DNA of 64,000 nucleotides from Dendrocalamus latiflorus (taxonomy: Eukaryota > Streptophyta > Magnoliopsida > Poales > Poaceae): assembly GCA_017311315.1 (NCBI GenBank), contig CM029669.1, positions 17,271,102-17,335,101 of the forward strand. The letters run 5' to 3'. The translations under genes and the position numbers were made by a program. This document shows positions 45,214-56,596 of this stretch, one piece after another. Within the stretch, counting starts at the first letter, position 1; every line of letters begins with the position of its first letter. The notes beneath the pieces are model-generated. The model saw only the letters and a program-made list of their open reading frames with translations, ran no database searches and was not told the origin of the DNA.

Positions 45214-45890
45214 GCTGAGAGTTGTGGTAACCAGATGCAAACCATGGGTGTGCGAGGAGTTCAAAATGCCATTGAAATTGAGGAAGAAGGGGGACGGCCA
45301 CCGGAGATAGGGAAGAAAGATAGCTCCGGTGGTGGTCGACACCTTGACAAGAAATCCATCGGCGGTAATCGAGATTTTCGGTGGTGGCGACAGTATATGC
45401 CTCGATGGGAGATCCATCGGTGGCAATCTTCGACGGGGGCTCATCGCGGTCATAAATGCGAGCTCTAGTCATGGTGGCTATCGATGGGAGCTTCGGTGAT
45501 GGTCATCAACGAGAGCTCCGGTGGTGGCAATCATTAATGGGTAGCTCACCGCGGTCATCAACAGGAGCTCAACAGTGGGGTGGTCCACACCTCTGCAGAG
45601 ATGAAGAGTTGGAAGTTCTTGGTAGAGACTCAAGATCTCAATTGCAACTGATTCAGAGGGAAGGAGCTTTGAATTGTGGGTGGCACATTTTAGACGTGTT
45701 CCAATTCAATTGGAAATGAGCTCCACTTCCAATTCCAAAGGCATCGAAATAGCAGATATTTTTGAGGTACAATTCCAATTCCTAAATTCCCAACCCAATT
45801 CCAACATCCAAACGTGTGTAATATATGGTCAAGCCTTGGTTTGGATTGTTTTGGCAAAATTGTGCGTATACTTTCATGGCCTTGTGAGAA
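45214..45890. other. Non-coding interval
   Basis: Contains repeated motifs (GGTGGTGGTCG, GGTGGCAATC) and the sequence CCAATTCCAA near 45720-45810. No gene recognised; probably part of an older TIR element. Confidence 0.4.
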
Positions 45891-47848
45891 TGTAACGTCT
45901 CATTTTGGGACTTTGATGTTTGCTTGAAGGAAATTCAAAATTGAGTTCAATTTTCAAAAGGTGCAATTCAAATTTCAACCAAATTTTAAATTTTCAAAAA
46001 TTCAAAACTCTCTTGGGCTTGGCCCAACCCATCCCTGCCTCTCCCCTTGGCCCACCTGGCTTTGGCCCTGCCCAGAAGGCCTTCCACCTAGCTCGGAATG
46101 GCCATGCCACTCCCAGCCACGCCATGCATACCCAGCCCGCCTCCATCGCATCCGCGCTTGGCGCCACCTCCCCTGTGTGCCATTGCTCCCCTATAGTGCG
46201 CCACTACCTACCCCATGATAACCTCATGCTATGTTGTCCCTCGCCCGTGCCTAACCCTCCTCCCTCTCCTCTACACACAACTACCACTCCCACGCCGTGC
46301 CCGAGCTGTGTCAACTGCGCGTGTTTGCAATCCTCACCTTGCCATTGCCCTAAGTTATACCCTCTATGCCATAACTCCCTTGCAGTGCGCTGACTCCACC
46401 ATCCCTCCCCTACACCATGTCGTGCACCTAGCTCCACCGCCCTTGGCCTCTACGCTCACCATCAAGGCACCCAATGCTACCCACCCCCTACTGGCTATTA
46501 AACCTATGTGTTGTCCTCCCTAAACCTCCAATTGTGCCATCATGCACTCAATCGCCTCCTAAAGACCTCCACACCGTCTTCTCCTTTGGCTTTGGCCATT
46601 CTGTCACCGTCGACAAACAACTGCATCTCCATCCAATTGCTTGCATCTAAAGCAATGCATAAGGACCCGAAGATGACCTGAGCCACGCCAAACCTCTTCT
46701 ACCTCTCTAGCGTGCCCTCCGCACTGTCCACTTCGCCGCCAGGCCATCCTGCTCATCCCTGAGCACTACCGTTACTTTGGGTAGGTCTTTCTCCACCCGT
46801 AGATGCTCCCATAGCCCGAAATTAGCTTCTGGGTCCATGTAGCGTTGTGGTGCCATGCTCTCTATTCCACTACCACTTGAGCTTGCCGTCAACCGCTCCG
46901 TGCTTCAAATCCAGCCGCACCGCCTCGCCTGGAGGTTCACGCCATGCTGAGGAACCCATTTTTGGCCTCACCTCCAACTATCGTCCTTCCTCTCACCGGC
47001 AACGAGCTTGCTCCTCTTCGGCGGGAAGACGATGACTGTAGCACTATGATTAGCTTTTAAACATGTAACTAAGATTAAGTTAATGACCATCATTAGAAAC
47101 CGTTAAACCATTCACATGTGGGCCCTGCTTTTAAATTAAGCCTCGATTTGTATGACATGTGGGCCCCTAGCCCTTTTAAAAACCTTTTTAACCAGTTAAT
47201 GAGTTGTAAGCCACTGACAAGTGCGTTCGTTCCACTGTGGCTATAGTGCATAGACCCCACATGTTAGTCTATAGGTTTTTTCTTTTAGAAAATAAATAAA
47301 TAATATTTAAAATCCCATGAGCCCCTTCTGTTAGCCTTGTATTCTTTTTCAATATAAAAATAACTCAAAATGTTAATTAAAATCATGGACCCCACCTGTC
47401 AATAAGAGAGTACTCTCTCATCTGTTAATTTTTGGATTATTATCATCCTAGATATAGGTAACTTTACTACATAATTCTTATCATCCTACATAATTCTTAT
47501 CATCCTAGATACTTGATGGTAACTTTACTAGCTATAGGTCATACTTAAGCATCATGCTCAGTTTTGCAAAAGTACTTATGCAATAATTTGCCCTATCATC
47601 TTTTAATCATAAAACTTGTTTTGGGTAGTCATTGGAGGAAAATGACGAGTATATTTGAGATAACTTAGTTTTGTGCTTCTTCAAACCCTAAAAACTTGTT
47701 ATTACATGTCTAGGCGGATGATATGATGGTTGATGCGGATATAGCACGAGAATTTATGGTTTTGTTGTAAGCACCGCCCAGATAACTTAAGGACTAAATC
47801 TTGTGATGACCTCCTAACATAAAATAGTACAATCACAAGTCCATAATG

Positions 47849-49562
47849 TGTGACACCTGAGCTGGATTTGGCCGAGCCCGGCCCACGTATTGCCCTATAA
47901 GAGAGAGAGAGTGAGCCAGGGCGTGAAGCAAAAACCGAATTGCTCTTCTCCCCCGTGCTCACTCGACTGTCGCTGCCCGCCCTGTGCTCACCAGGGCAGG
48001 CCGGGAGGGGAGAGCCGGCCAGCAGAGGGAAGAGAGGGGAGGGAGCCAGCTGACTGAGAAAAGGAAGAGAGGTAGGGGCAATCGGCTGAAGAAGAAATAA
48101 AAGAGCAGGAGGGCGACCGAGCAAGGAGAGAAGAAAGAATAGAAGGGACCATCAGCGTGAAGGAAAAGGAAGAAGAAGAGGGGAGGAAAAGAAGGAGAAG
48201 AGGAGAAAAGAAAAAGAAGAGAGGAAGGAAAGGAGGAAGAAGAGGAAAGGAAAGTCTGAGCCACTACCAAGTATATCAGATCTAGCTAAGGAAAGGAAGG
48301 TAGTGCCCCAATCCAGTCGTTCGAGGCTAGGGTAATGCCTCAAAAACCCTTCTCCATGCTTATTTATCGAGTCATGCATAAGTTAATGTGCTGATGGTTA
48401 GAATTGATGCATGTGATCATTTAGATATCGTTTATTAATATAAATGCTGGGATGGTGATATCGGTGTTACCACTATTGATCTGGTTGATCCATGGTGGGA
48501 GAGGGAAGAGAGAAGGAAGGGATGGAGGGAGATTAAGCGTGTAGAATTTGATCCGCGAGTGTAAATGACGAAATCATTAAATGTTCAGACTGGTTAAGCA
48601 TCAGGACAATGAGAAGTTGCCTGGTGGGACAGGGTTTGATTATGTTGGTTGGGCGTTAGAGTGATGTCATTTGCTCGTATATGAATGTATAGCATTAGCA
48701 ATGAATTGAAATGTTTAATGCTTGTTCAGGTGGCGGCTCTAGTCTGGTGCCGTCCACACACCATCCGGCAGGTTAACAGACAAGTGCATGGTAGAACAGT
48801 GAACTATGTAAATGTTTGTTATTTGTGTTTCCATGCTATGATTTATAGTATTTATGAGATAATGTATAAGCTACAGTTACAGATGTATTGCATGGTATTG
48901 CATTGCATGAAAGTAATAGAGAAAGTGATATAGTTACAGAGAGTTATGAGTTTACAGTTACAGACTTGATTTACAGTTCACAGTTATAGAATTGATTTAC
49001 AGTCTACAGACATGGAATGGGTTTACAGTTTATAGTTACAGATTTGACTTACAATTCATAGTCATAGAATTGATTTATAGTTTACAGACATGGAATTGAT
49101 TTATAGTTTACTGTCATAGAGTTGATTTACAGCTTATAGTCCATGAAATCGATTAAATTGCTAAAGTGATATTACTGTTTTATCATGTGTTTGTTGAGTC
49201 TCCAGACTCACCCTTGCTCTATTGTTGTTTTTAGGTGAATGATGCCGACATACATGGAATGGGAATAGTCCTTTTAGCACTGCACATATGAAATAACAGC
49301 TTAACCTTACACTGAGCTTTTATGTTTAATCTAATGTTAAGTCCTTTGTGGCTTGCCATTTGGTTTAATTTGCTTGTGAGCCATGGAGGGGGTCTCCATG
49401 GTCATTGAGCTCAAGGTTTTGTTTATATTCCAGTTATGTGCAATATGAAGTTAGTTGGCTTACTGCTAATATAATATATTTGTATGTTGGTTGCTCCCAG
49501 TTGAGATGGTAAATGTGTGTGGTGGTAGCATCTTGGGCCCTGTGGATGGCCGGGTTGTTGCA
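47849..49562 (+). mobile_element. Nested LTR-like insertion, TSD TAATG
   Basis: It starts TGTGACACCTG and ends GGGTTGTTGCA. TAATG lies at 47844-47848 and 49563-49567. Removal restores a stretch (CATAATGGGTACGACCTGG) that aligns with the uninterrupted LTR at 60488-63680. The 1714-bp element has a GA-rich leader (47895-48280) and the shared hairpin (49195-49210) 352 bases from its end, so it belongs to the same broad LTR group. Confidence 0.78.
49195..49210 (+). other. Conserved LTR hairpin, copy 3
   Basis: TGAGTC pairs with GACTCA across TCCA. It is preceded by TTTGT and followed by CCCTTGC. Confidence 0.75.
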
Positions 49563-50302
49563 TAATGGGTACGACCTGGCTAACTAATTTGCATCCATCA
49601 GTGCGGGTTGCACCATTGAGTGACCCACAAGTCGTATCGCTAGTGTAAGGCATCGTGGACACAGGTCATGTCGCTGGTGTAAGCCGTTGTGTAGCGCAAG
49701 AAGGGATCTGGGTATGGTGGACTAACCTCACTCAAATAAAATCTTAGCGGGTATAACTCACACTGAGAGATGCATTGTAAAATTATTGTAGTGATCTTCT
49801 TGATTCACATATCCAGGAAACTGTGTGAGATATAACAGGTTGATTATCTCTTGTAGGTAAAGTGTACGACCTCTGCAGAGTGAAAACCATTCGAATAGTC
49901 ATGCCCATGGTCAAGGGCGGGCATGGAAATTTACTCGAGTTAGTTTCTATTTCAAAAACTTTGTGAATAGAATGAAAACTCGTCGGGTAAATGTAACCCT
50001 AAATTTGACTTTCCCTGAGTGAATGTAACCCAATGATGATAATAGGTGGATATAACTCTACTAGTAAAAACTAGCATATGGTGGATATAACTATGTACCA
50101 GGTGAATAGAACCTGCAACATTATAAATATTGCACGCTTTTACCCTCTTTAATAAAAAATATGGTTTGATTAAAATGCTAAGTCATAGGAATTTCTAATT
50201 ATTGTAGTTTTGAAATGCTAACTTTATAGCAAATAAAAGAATCCGAGCCTACCATTGTTAAATCTTGCATGTATACTATTGCATTCTGTGTGTGGGCTCG
50301 CG

Positions 50303-50322
50303 GAGCACTGTTACTTGTGCTC
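50303..50322 (+). other. Conserved LTR hairpin, copy 2
   Basis: GAGCAC pairs with GTGCTC across TGTTACTT. It is followed by ACCCTCCC. Confidence 0.7.
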
Positions 50323-50797
50323 ACCCTCCCTCACAAAATTTTTCAGAACCTGTGGACCAAGGATATTACGCATACTATGACGTTCCAGAAGCTGATGGTG
50401 AAGAAGATGGCAGATATTAAGATAGTTTCTAGTAGTCTAGGTCTTACCCCACTCTTACTGACTAAGTTGGTGACTACGTGCATAAATATTATCCAGATCA
50501 TTAGTTAATATCGGTCGCACACAACCTACCCCAGTTGCTTGTCTGTGGTGAGATGTGCCCTCCCCTTTTGCTTCTGCTTCCGTATTTTGTAATGTATCCT
50601 TTTGGCCTGATCGGCCTATTGTAAACTTAGTCCGATGTGGTTTATTTAAACTCTAATGTTATAATATTAATGTATATTATGGTTTACATTATGTATGAAA
50701 TGATGCAGTGGTGTATTCTATGAACATTATCTACTGATTTAGATAATAATGCAGTGGTTTCACAGAGTATTCTGAATTGCTAGATTTGGATGTAACA

Positions 50798-51214
50798 GGG
50801 AACATGCTTGCTTTGCATTGGATTCACTGGAACAAGCTTTCATGATGTACCCAGCTTTAAAGCTTGCGAATAAGACAGACGGTTCCGGCACATGGTGCAA
50901 CACAGGATTGTTGATCCTGACTTGGCTAAAGGACACACCTTTCGATGGTGTAGATCAACTGATCAGGAGCTGCATTCTATACATCTGTGCGCCAGTATCA
51001 GTATGATTAGCTCGGGACGTTTCGTTGTAAAACCTGTGTGTGACCCTACCTTGACCTCCTGGGCTATTTTTCAACGGGAATTTAAATCAGTCAGAAGAAG
51101 TGGAAACCGGATTGTGTTTAGTTTTGGAAGTGTCGGTCTGGTCTGGACAACAATTACTCTATCCAGCACGAACAATGTCTCAGGGGTAGCACCCTTAGGC
51201 TAGAGAAAATGTCT
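50798..51214. other. Short host interval between two LTR insertions
   Basis: No gene identified. Open frames exist on the plus strand (50818-51203) without family resemblance. It continues at 56597. Confidence 0.4.
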
Positions 51215-51600
51215 GACGCTGTGACGACCTGCATTATTACCATGGGGTAATAACGCTAGTCAACGGATTATTATTCGTTTTAGCCGATAAAACATCGATC
51301 TAACGAATAATAAGCCTATCAGAGTGTTGCAGCAGAACAATAATTAGATACATCAATATGATATTACAAGAATATCGCCACGCGGGGCTAAAGTTATTAC
51401 AAAGCCTCCAGGGCTTAAATATTACATTCTTTAGATAAAATACTCTAACTACTTCCGATTCAATAACGATCACACGGAGTGTCCACCTTGTACCCACTGT
51501 AATCCGAGTCTACGGTATTCCATGCAGGTAGCTTCCTCCTGATCTTAGCCATTCCCTGAATTGACATGCTCCTAAGCAAAGGGGGAGATAATAGCAAGGG

Positions 51601-51618
51601 TGAGTACAGAAGTACTCA
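51601..51618 (-). other. Conserved LTR hairpin, copy 4
   Basis: TGAGTAC pairs with GTACTCA across four bases. On the minus strand it is preceded by CTTGT and followed by CCCTTGC. Confidence 0.8.
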
Positions 51619-54600
51619 ACAAGCGTTATTAACAAATGCACAACATGCTTATCCGTTCCACATTTAGGAATCTCAATTCCTGTTCTCAATTTCTTACTCA
51701 TTTTTATACTCTTTTCCTTCCTCAATTTCCTTCCCATGCCATAGAAAATAAAGTTTGTTGGTTTTGAAATAATGACAATTTATTAATTTAGAAAACTACT
51801 GAACATACGCATGAACAGCAAAAACCCCCATAAGTTTCCGTAATTCTCCTTTCCCGGAGACGGGCATGAATTCATGATTTAGATAGCATTGCGCAAGCTT
51901 GTATCACTTTACCCATCACCACTCTGATCCTGTTGGCTTCCCGGAACTCCGCAATTCCTTAGATGCGGCGCCCAGATCAGAGTACAGTACGTTGGCATCT
52001 ATCTCAGTAATTATATCTCCACCCAGTTACTCACAAGCGGCAGCCTGGAGCGGTGTAAAACCCTCACGCAGACCCACCGAAAGCGACAATAACTGTTGGC
52101 TGGTAGGGTTTCCGACCCTCACCCAGCCCCCTTCCAGCGTAATATAACGCCTATGCGTAACCCGCCTGTGGGTTCTCACGCTCCGGTCTCTTACCGGTTC
52201 CTTTGGGTTTATCCCATAATTAAAAATCACCCTGTGGAGAATATAACACCTTGATAGACTACTAGCCTGTCCGCCCGCAAACGGGATGATGGTTGATACG
52301 GTTGGTACGGTCTGTTCACACAGATGAAGTTTGTAATTCCTTATATTCTATTCTTATGCAGAGGTCCCACACCTTCCTACTCATTACCTGCCCTGGCAAC
52401 CTCTGCCCACCTTCTTACATAATAGAAATGGCCAACTGCTCCATCAGTTGCCATCTATCTCATTTCTCTTATAGCCATTGCTTGAGTTAAATATTTTTAT
52501 TTCTTTCATGCAGGGTGATACTAGATTAATACAAAAATACTTGCTTTAAGCAATATACGCTAAAGATTTGATCAAAGGAATGCTTGCCTGGATGTCAACC
52601 ATAGAATCGGGTTCAGGTAGGACCAAGTGAAATCACTCCCGTAATCTGAATCATCGTCTGCAATTAAAGTACGTTGGCTATGACTTAATTTATGGAAATG
52701 TAATAATGTACGAGGTGTCGATGTGTGTGTGTTCCTAACGTTATTCCATTTAACCCAATTGAGGCAATCGAGGTTAATTTCGGTACACTACTCGTCAATC
52801 GATATCATCGCACTAACGTCAGGAGATAAGGTTGATCTAGTATGTATGCCCGGCGTTTTATTAATTCCTAGAAATTTTTCAATTACACGGAAGTAACTAA
52901 ATGCATGTACAATTATAACTGCAATTATTAATCTAACCCATCTCACGTATGCAATTAGGCCGATTTAACTTCTCCTAGGTATGTATATATATTTATTCAC
53001 CGCTCTAATTTGTTTTAGATTTTAAGGTTACTCAAATACCTTTTCTCATATTAGTACGCGGTTGGCCATTTAAGTTATCGACACAAATGAATTTAACTCC
53101 TAAGTAACTAATCAATTAAATTATACTAAAGCGTCTCCATACGATCTCCAAGTTTTCTTTTAACTAACTACGAATTCGGTGCGACTTATGCTATTTAAAT
53201 CACTATGTACCAGTATAGTCAGTGGGCACGATTTTAAATCATGGTTTACTATTTTAAGTTGGTACACGTTCTTCTAGTTGTCACGTTCAATTCTAAATCT
53301 TCAAACGGCTACTAATTTATTCTAATAATTTAGAATAATTATTAGTGGATTTAGACAGTTTATATTTGACTAACAAAATTTAGTTGGGCATTTAAATGTG
53401 CAATAGAATGATCTAAATGATATGATGATCGTTTACTTAGCATGTGTGCAATTTCTAGTCTACAGACATCATTTAATTTATTTTCAAGATTCACAAATGA
53501 AATGTTAACTAAGGACGTTCTGTAATTTAACGCGATCTAGGTTAATTGAGTATTTAATTGCAACCCGGAATAATTTAATTAGCAATGCCTCAGTTAAATC
53601 GATACACGTTATAGTTTAATCTATATATGACCATTCATTTATTCTAATTATTGCAATTACTGATTAATGGTTTTCTACTGCTTAGATGAACTTAACCAAT
53701 TTATCTGGTGATTTAAACTCACCACCATATGTCTAAGACTACAATACCTTAATTTAATCCATACCTGTACAAGTTTAATCGACGTGGATTTCTATAATTT
53801 GAATGCTAACAACAACATCTTCTGCGTATTTAAATATGCCATGAGATGGTCTAGATGAGGATACACAAATTTTGATATACTCCTGTACCTGCTTTAATCC
53901 ATTGATGGCTTGGTTTATTTATAACGATCATGAATATTTATCAATAAAATTTCACCAGTTTATACTACTAACAGGATTAATTAGGTATTTAACTCGGGGC
54001 TTATGATTTAAACGATAATGTACCAACTCCATCGATCCACGTCAACTTTTAATCTACCGACAGTCCTTAATCAAGTTCCAACAGTTGTACTTACTAATTA
54101 GTTATATTTTGTAAGTTAACATAATTAGCATAATGCTCTTGAGTAGTTTAATCTACAACGTCGAATAATACCATGGTTTAAGTAGTTAAACGAATCCTGC
54201 TAAATGTGCTTGCGGTTTTCTAATTTCTCATTCTGCTTATAATCAACTCAACGTCGCTGATATGCATAATGATCTAAGGTATTAAACTATACTGAAGGTC
54301 CTACTAATTCTTTGTTTCTAACGTAAGTCTATTACATTGGTGTGGCTAATATTCATTTACAGGTTCTTACGCCCTTGCAGTTAGTTTATTTAATTTTTTT
54401 TGACAAATCTGCTATAGCAAGATTGGTACAATACATGATTAAGAGTATCCTTAAAATTAGTAACCCTAGTTTTTCACATTTTATTTTATCTACCTACTTT
54501 TCTTGTTTTCCCCCTATCTTTCTCTCTTTCTTTCTTTCTATCCGGCCTCCCCCTTTTTCTTGCTGTCGGCCGAAGCCGACCCCTCTCATTCCTCTCACTA

Positions 54601-54642
54601 CCCCGACGCCTCCTCATCTCCTCCCCATCTTCCCCATGCGCT

Positions 54643-54667
54643 CGGCCCTCTCTCTCTCTCTCTCTCG
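54643..54667. repeat. (CT)n microsatellite
   Basis: A CT run in the GC-rich part of the 5.4 kb insertion. A second CT run lies at about 56045-56063. Confidence 0.9.
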
Positions 54668-56596
54668 GTCTCCCTCCACGCCGAGTCCACCTCCTCTCGG
54701 CTCCTCCGCCGCCCCGGGTCTCAGCGCCTCCGCTCCGGGTCCCGGCTCCCCGCTGCGCCGCCGCTCTGCTCCTCCAGCGGCTCCGCCGCCCACTCGTGCC
54801 TCCTCCTCACGCCGCTCCGCCGGCGCGCCTCCTCTGGCCGGCCGTTCCCGCCGGGATGACCGGCGCCGCCTGGGGATCTCCGGCCAGATCTGGCCAAATC
54901 GGATGCTTCCCCTCTTTTTCCCATTTCTTGCTTGATTTAATTTTTTTAAATTTTGCTAACTGGTGAGGTTTTGCCTAGGTTTCGGTTTTGGGAGGTGGGT
55001 GACCGTGGCTGTCTCTGCTGGTGAACCGTCGCCGTACGCTGGGGGAGTACCGGTGGCGGTGAACCGGTGGCTCGGCCGGGAAACCCGCAGCCGCCGCCCT
55101 CACGGTAACCCTCTTCTCCCCTTCTTTTACCTCTAGTGACATGCTTGAATGGTTCATGTGCTCTACCGTGGTGAATGCTTATGGTTTCCAGCCTATGTTG
55201 GATGAAATGGGATAATGGTAATACATGGATGGTGGGATTGTGGGGTTTACCTGCACTGGTGCTTGTGAGGGATGCTAGAGTTTGGGGTTGGGGTGGTGGC
55301 CGGTTGGCGGGGGCTGATGCTTGATGCTGGCTTGCGGTGGTGGATGATGGTTGCTGGCTTGCGGTTCTCCTGTGGCCGTCACGTCCCCTTCTTCCTTCGG
55401 CTTGTCGGTTCTTCACTCCCTGGACCTTCAGCTCCACTCGGCTGTGGGCTCCTCTGCGGTCTGGGGATTGGCTGGAAGAGTTGGGGAATGTTTATCTTAC
55501 CTTGCTTTGTCCCTCTGTGCCCTTTCCTCTCGGTTTGGCTACTGGTATGCAATGGTGGGATATTTTGGTTGGATGGCTTGCCCGTGAGGCTTTGTTGGCT
55601 GGCGATGCCGTCTGGGCGTGGTTGCTCTGGCCCGGTGCTATCTGGTTCACTGTGGTTGGCATTTGCATGGTGAGGGCTTTGACAGGTGTTTCTCTGTTGT
55701 GGTTTGGGCTGGAATGGTTTGTGATACCCTGGTCTTTGCCTTGGTTGGATTCCTATATTCAAAACAGGTTTGTATATATATAATACCGTGTGATGAGCCT
55801 ATGGTTGTGAGAGGTGCCGACTGGCCCCCGGACGGTCAGGTATCTCCGTGAACGGATTATCCCGCCCGAAGTTAATCCTTAGGGCTCTGACGGCAACACT
55901 TACTTTATATTGCTTTCTTTTCAATTACTCTTTTGTTTGGTCTTTTTCGGTATTACAGTTACTAGTTCGCTCACAAATGAAATAACGGTGTGGTGGCCGT
56001 TCGACGATAGTCTCTAATGTATGAGATGATCTGAATGTAATCTGGCTCTCTCTCTCTCTCTCTTAATATTGTTGTATACAGAATATTGTATATTACTCGA
56101 ATATAGTTTCTAATGTTGCAATTGTGTTGCAATTATCTAAGTTTGCGAGACGGTCATTTGATTAAGACCGATACTTGTAAACTTACAGTAATTTGTATTG
56201 TCGTTATTAATGTAAAAAGAGTTGTAATATCTTTATTTAATTTAAGCCAGTTTTAGTTGTAGCTCAAGGGATGTGACTTGATTTGTTGTCCAAGAATTGT
56301 AATAATTACACAATTGTATTACGGACTATTATATATATTTTAATTGAGTTGGAAACTTTTACTTGTGCAATTGAAATTTATTTCTCACTTAGTCTATACC
56401 GTTTGATATTCACCCTCGTCGATGAAATTGTGAAAACAACGTATTAGTTTATCGCTCGCTAAGTTCAATTTAAACGTCTGCAAAAAAAAAGTTTAAATTC
56501 CCTCGTATTTTTAGATTATCCTTTATGTAATTAATCCTACTTAACATCCTAATTCGCTAATTATGGTTAATTAACGATGTGGGTTGTTACAGACGC

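Larger units (their letters stand above)
45891..50797 (+). mobile_element. Solo long LTR (Del/Tekay-like) with a nested insertion
   Basis: It starts TGTAACGTCTC, similar to the TGTAACATCC start of the LTR at 60488-63680, and ends GATGTAACA. The flanks are GAGAA and GGGAA, a 5-bp duplication with one change. Removing the nested element (47849-49562) and its duplication leaves 3188 bp, close to the 3193 bp of the 60488 LTR. The two align in the tail region. It carries the CTCTGCAGAG block (49871) and the hairpin (50303-50322). No coding domain is seen. Confidence 0.82.
51220..56591 (-). mobile_element. 5.4 kb LTR-like insertion, TSD GACGC, minus orientation
   Basis: It begins TGTGACGACC and ends GGGTTGTTACA on the plus strand. 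GACGC flanks it at 51215-51219 and 56592-56596. The left part carries the shared hairpin in minus orientation (51601-51618). A worn version of the CTCTGCAGAG block may lie near 52050, so its 3' side is on the left. A GC-rich region at 54540-55850 with a CT microsatellite corresponds to the leader. No gag or pol motif was seen. It is longer than the other LTRs and may contain an undetected nested element. Confidence 0.75.

Noticed and set aside
45456..46523. Plus-strand ORFs near and inside the LTR at 45891
   Set aside because: The LTR start cuts through the region; the ORFs are proline/cysteine-rich low-complexity sequence of the LTR leader.
54342..54935. 197-codon plus-strand ORF
   Set aside because: Runs through a CT microsatellite and proline/serine-rich sequence inside an LTR-like insertion; no domain.
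55337..55783. 148-codon tryptophan- and leucine-rich plus-strand ORF
   Set aside because: Looks like a membrane protein by composition but lies in TG-rich LTR leader DNA, with overlapping ORFs in the other frames.
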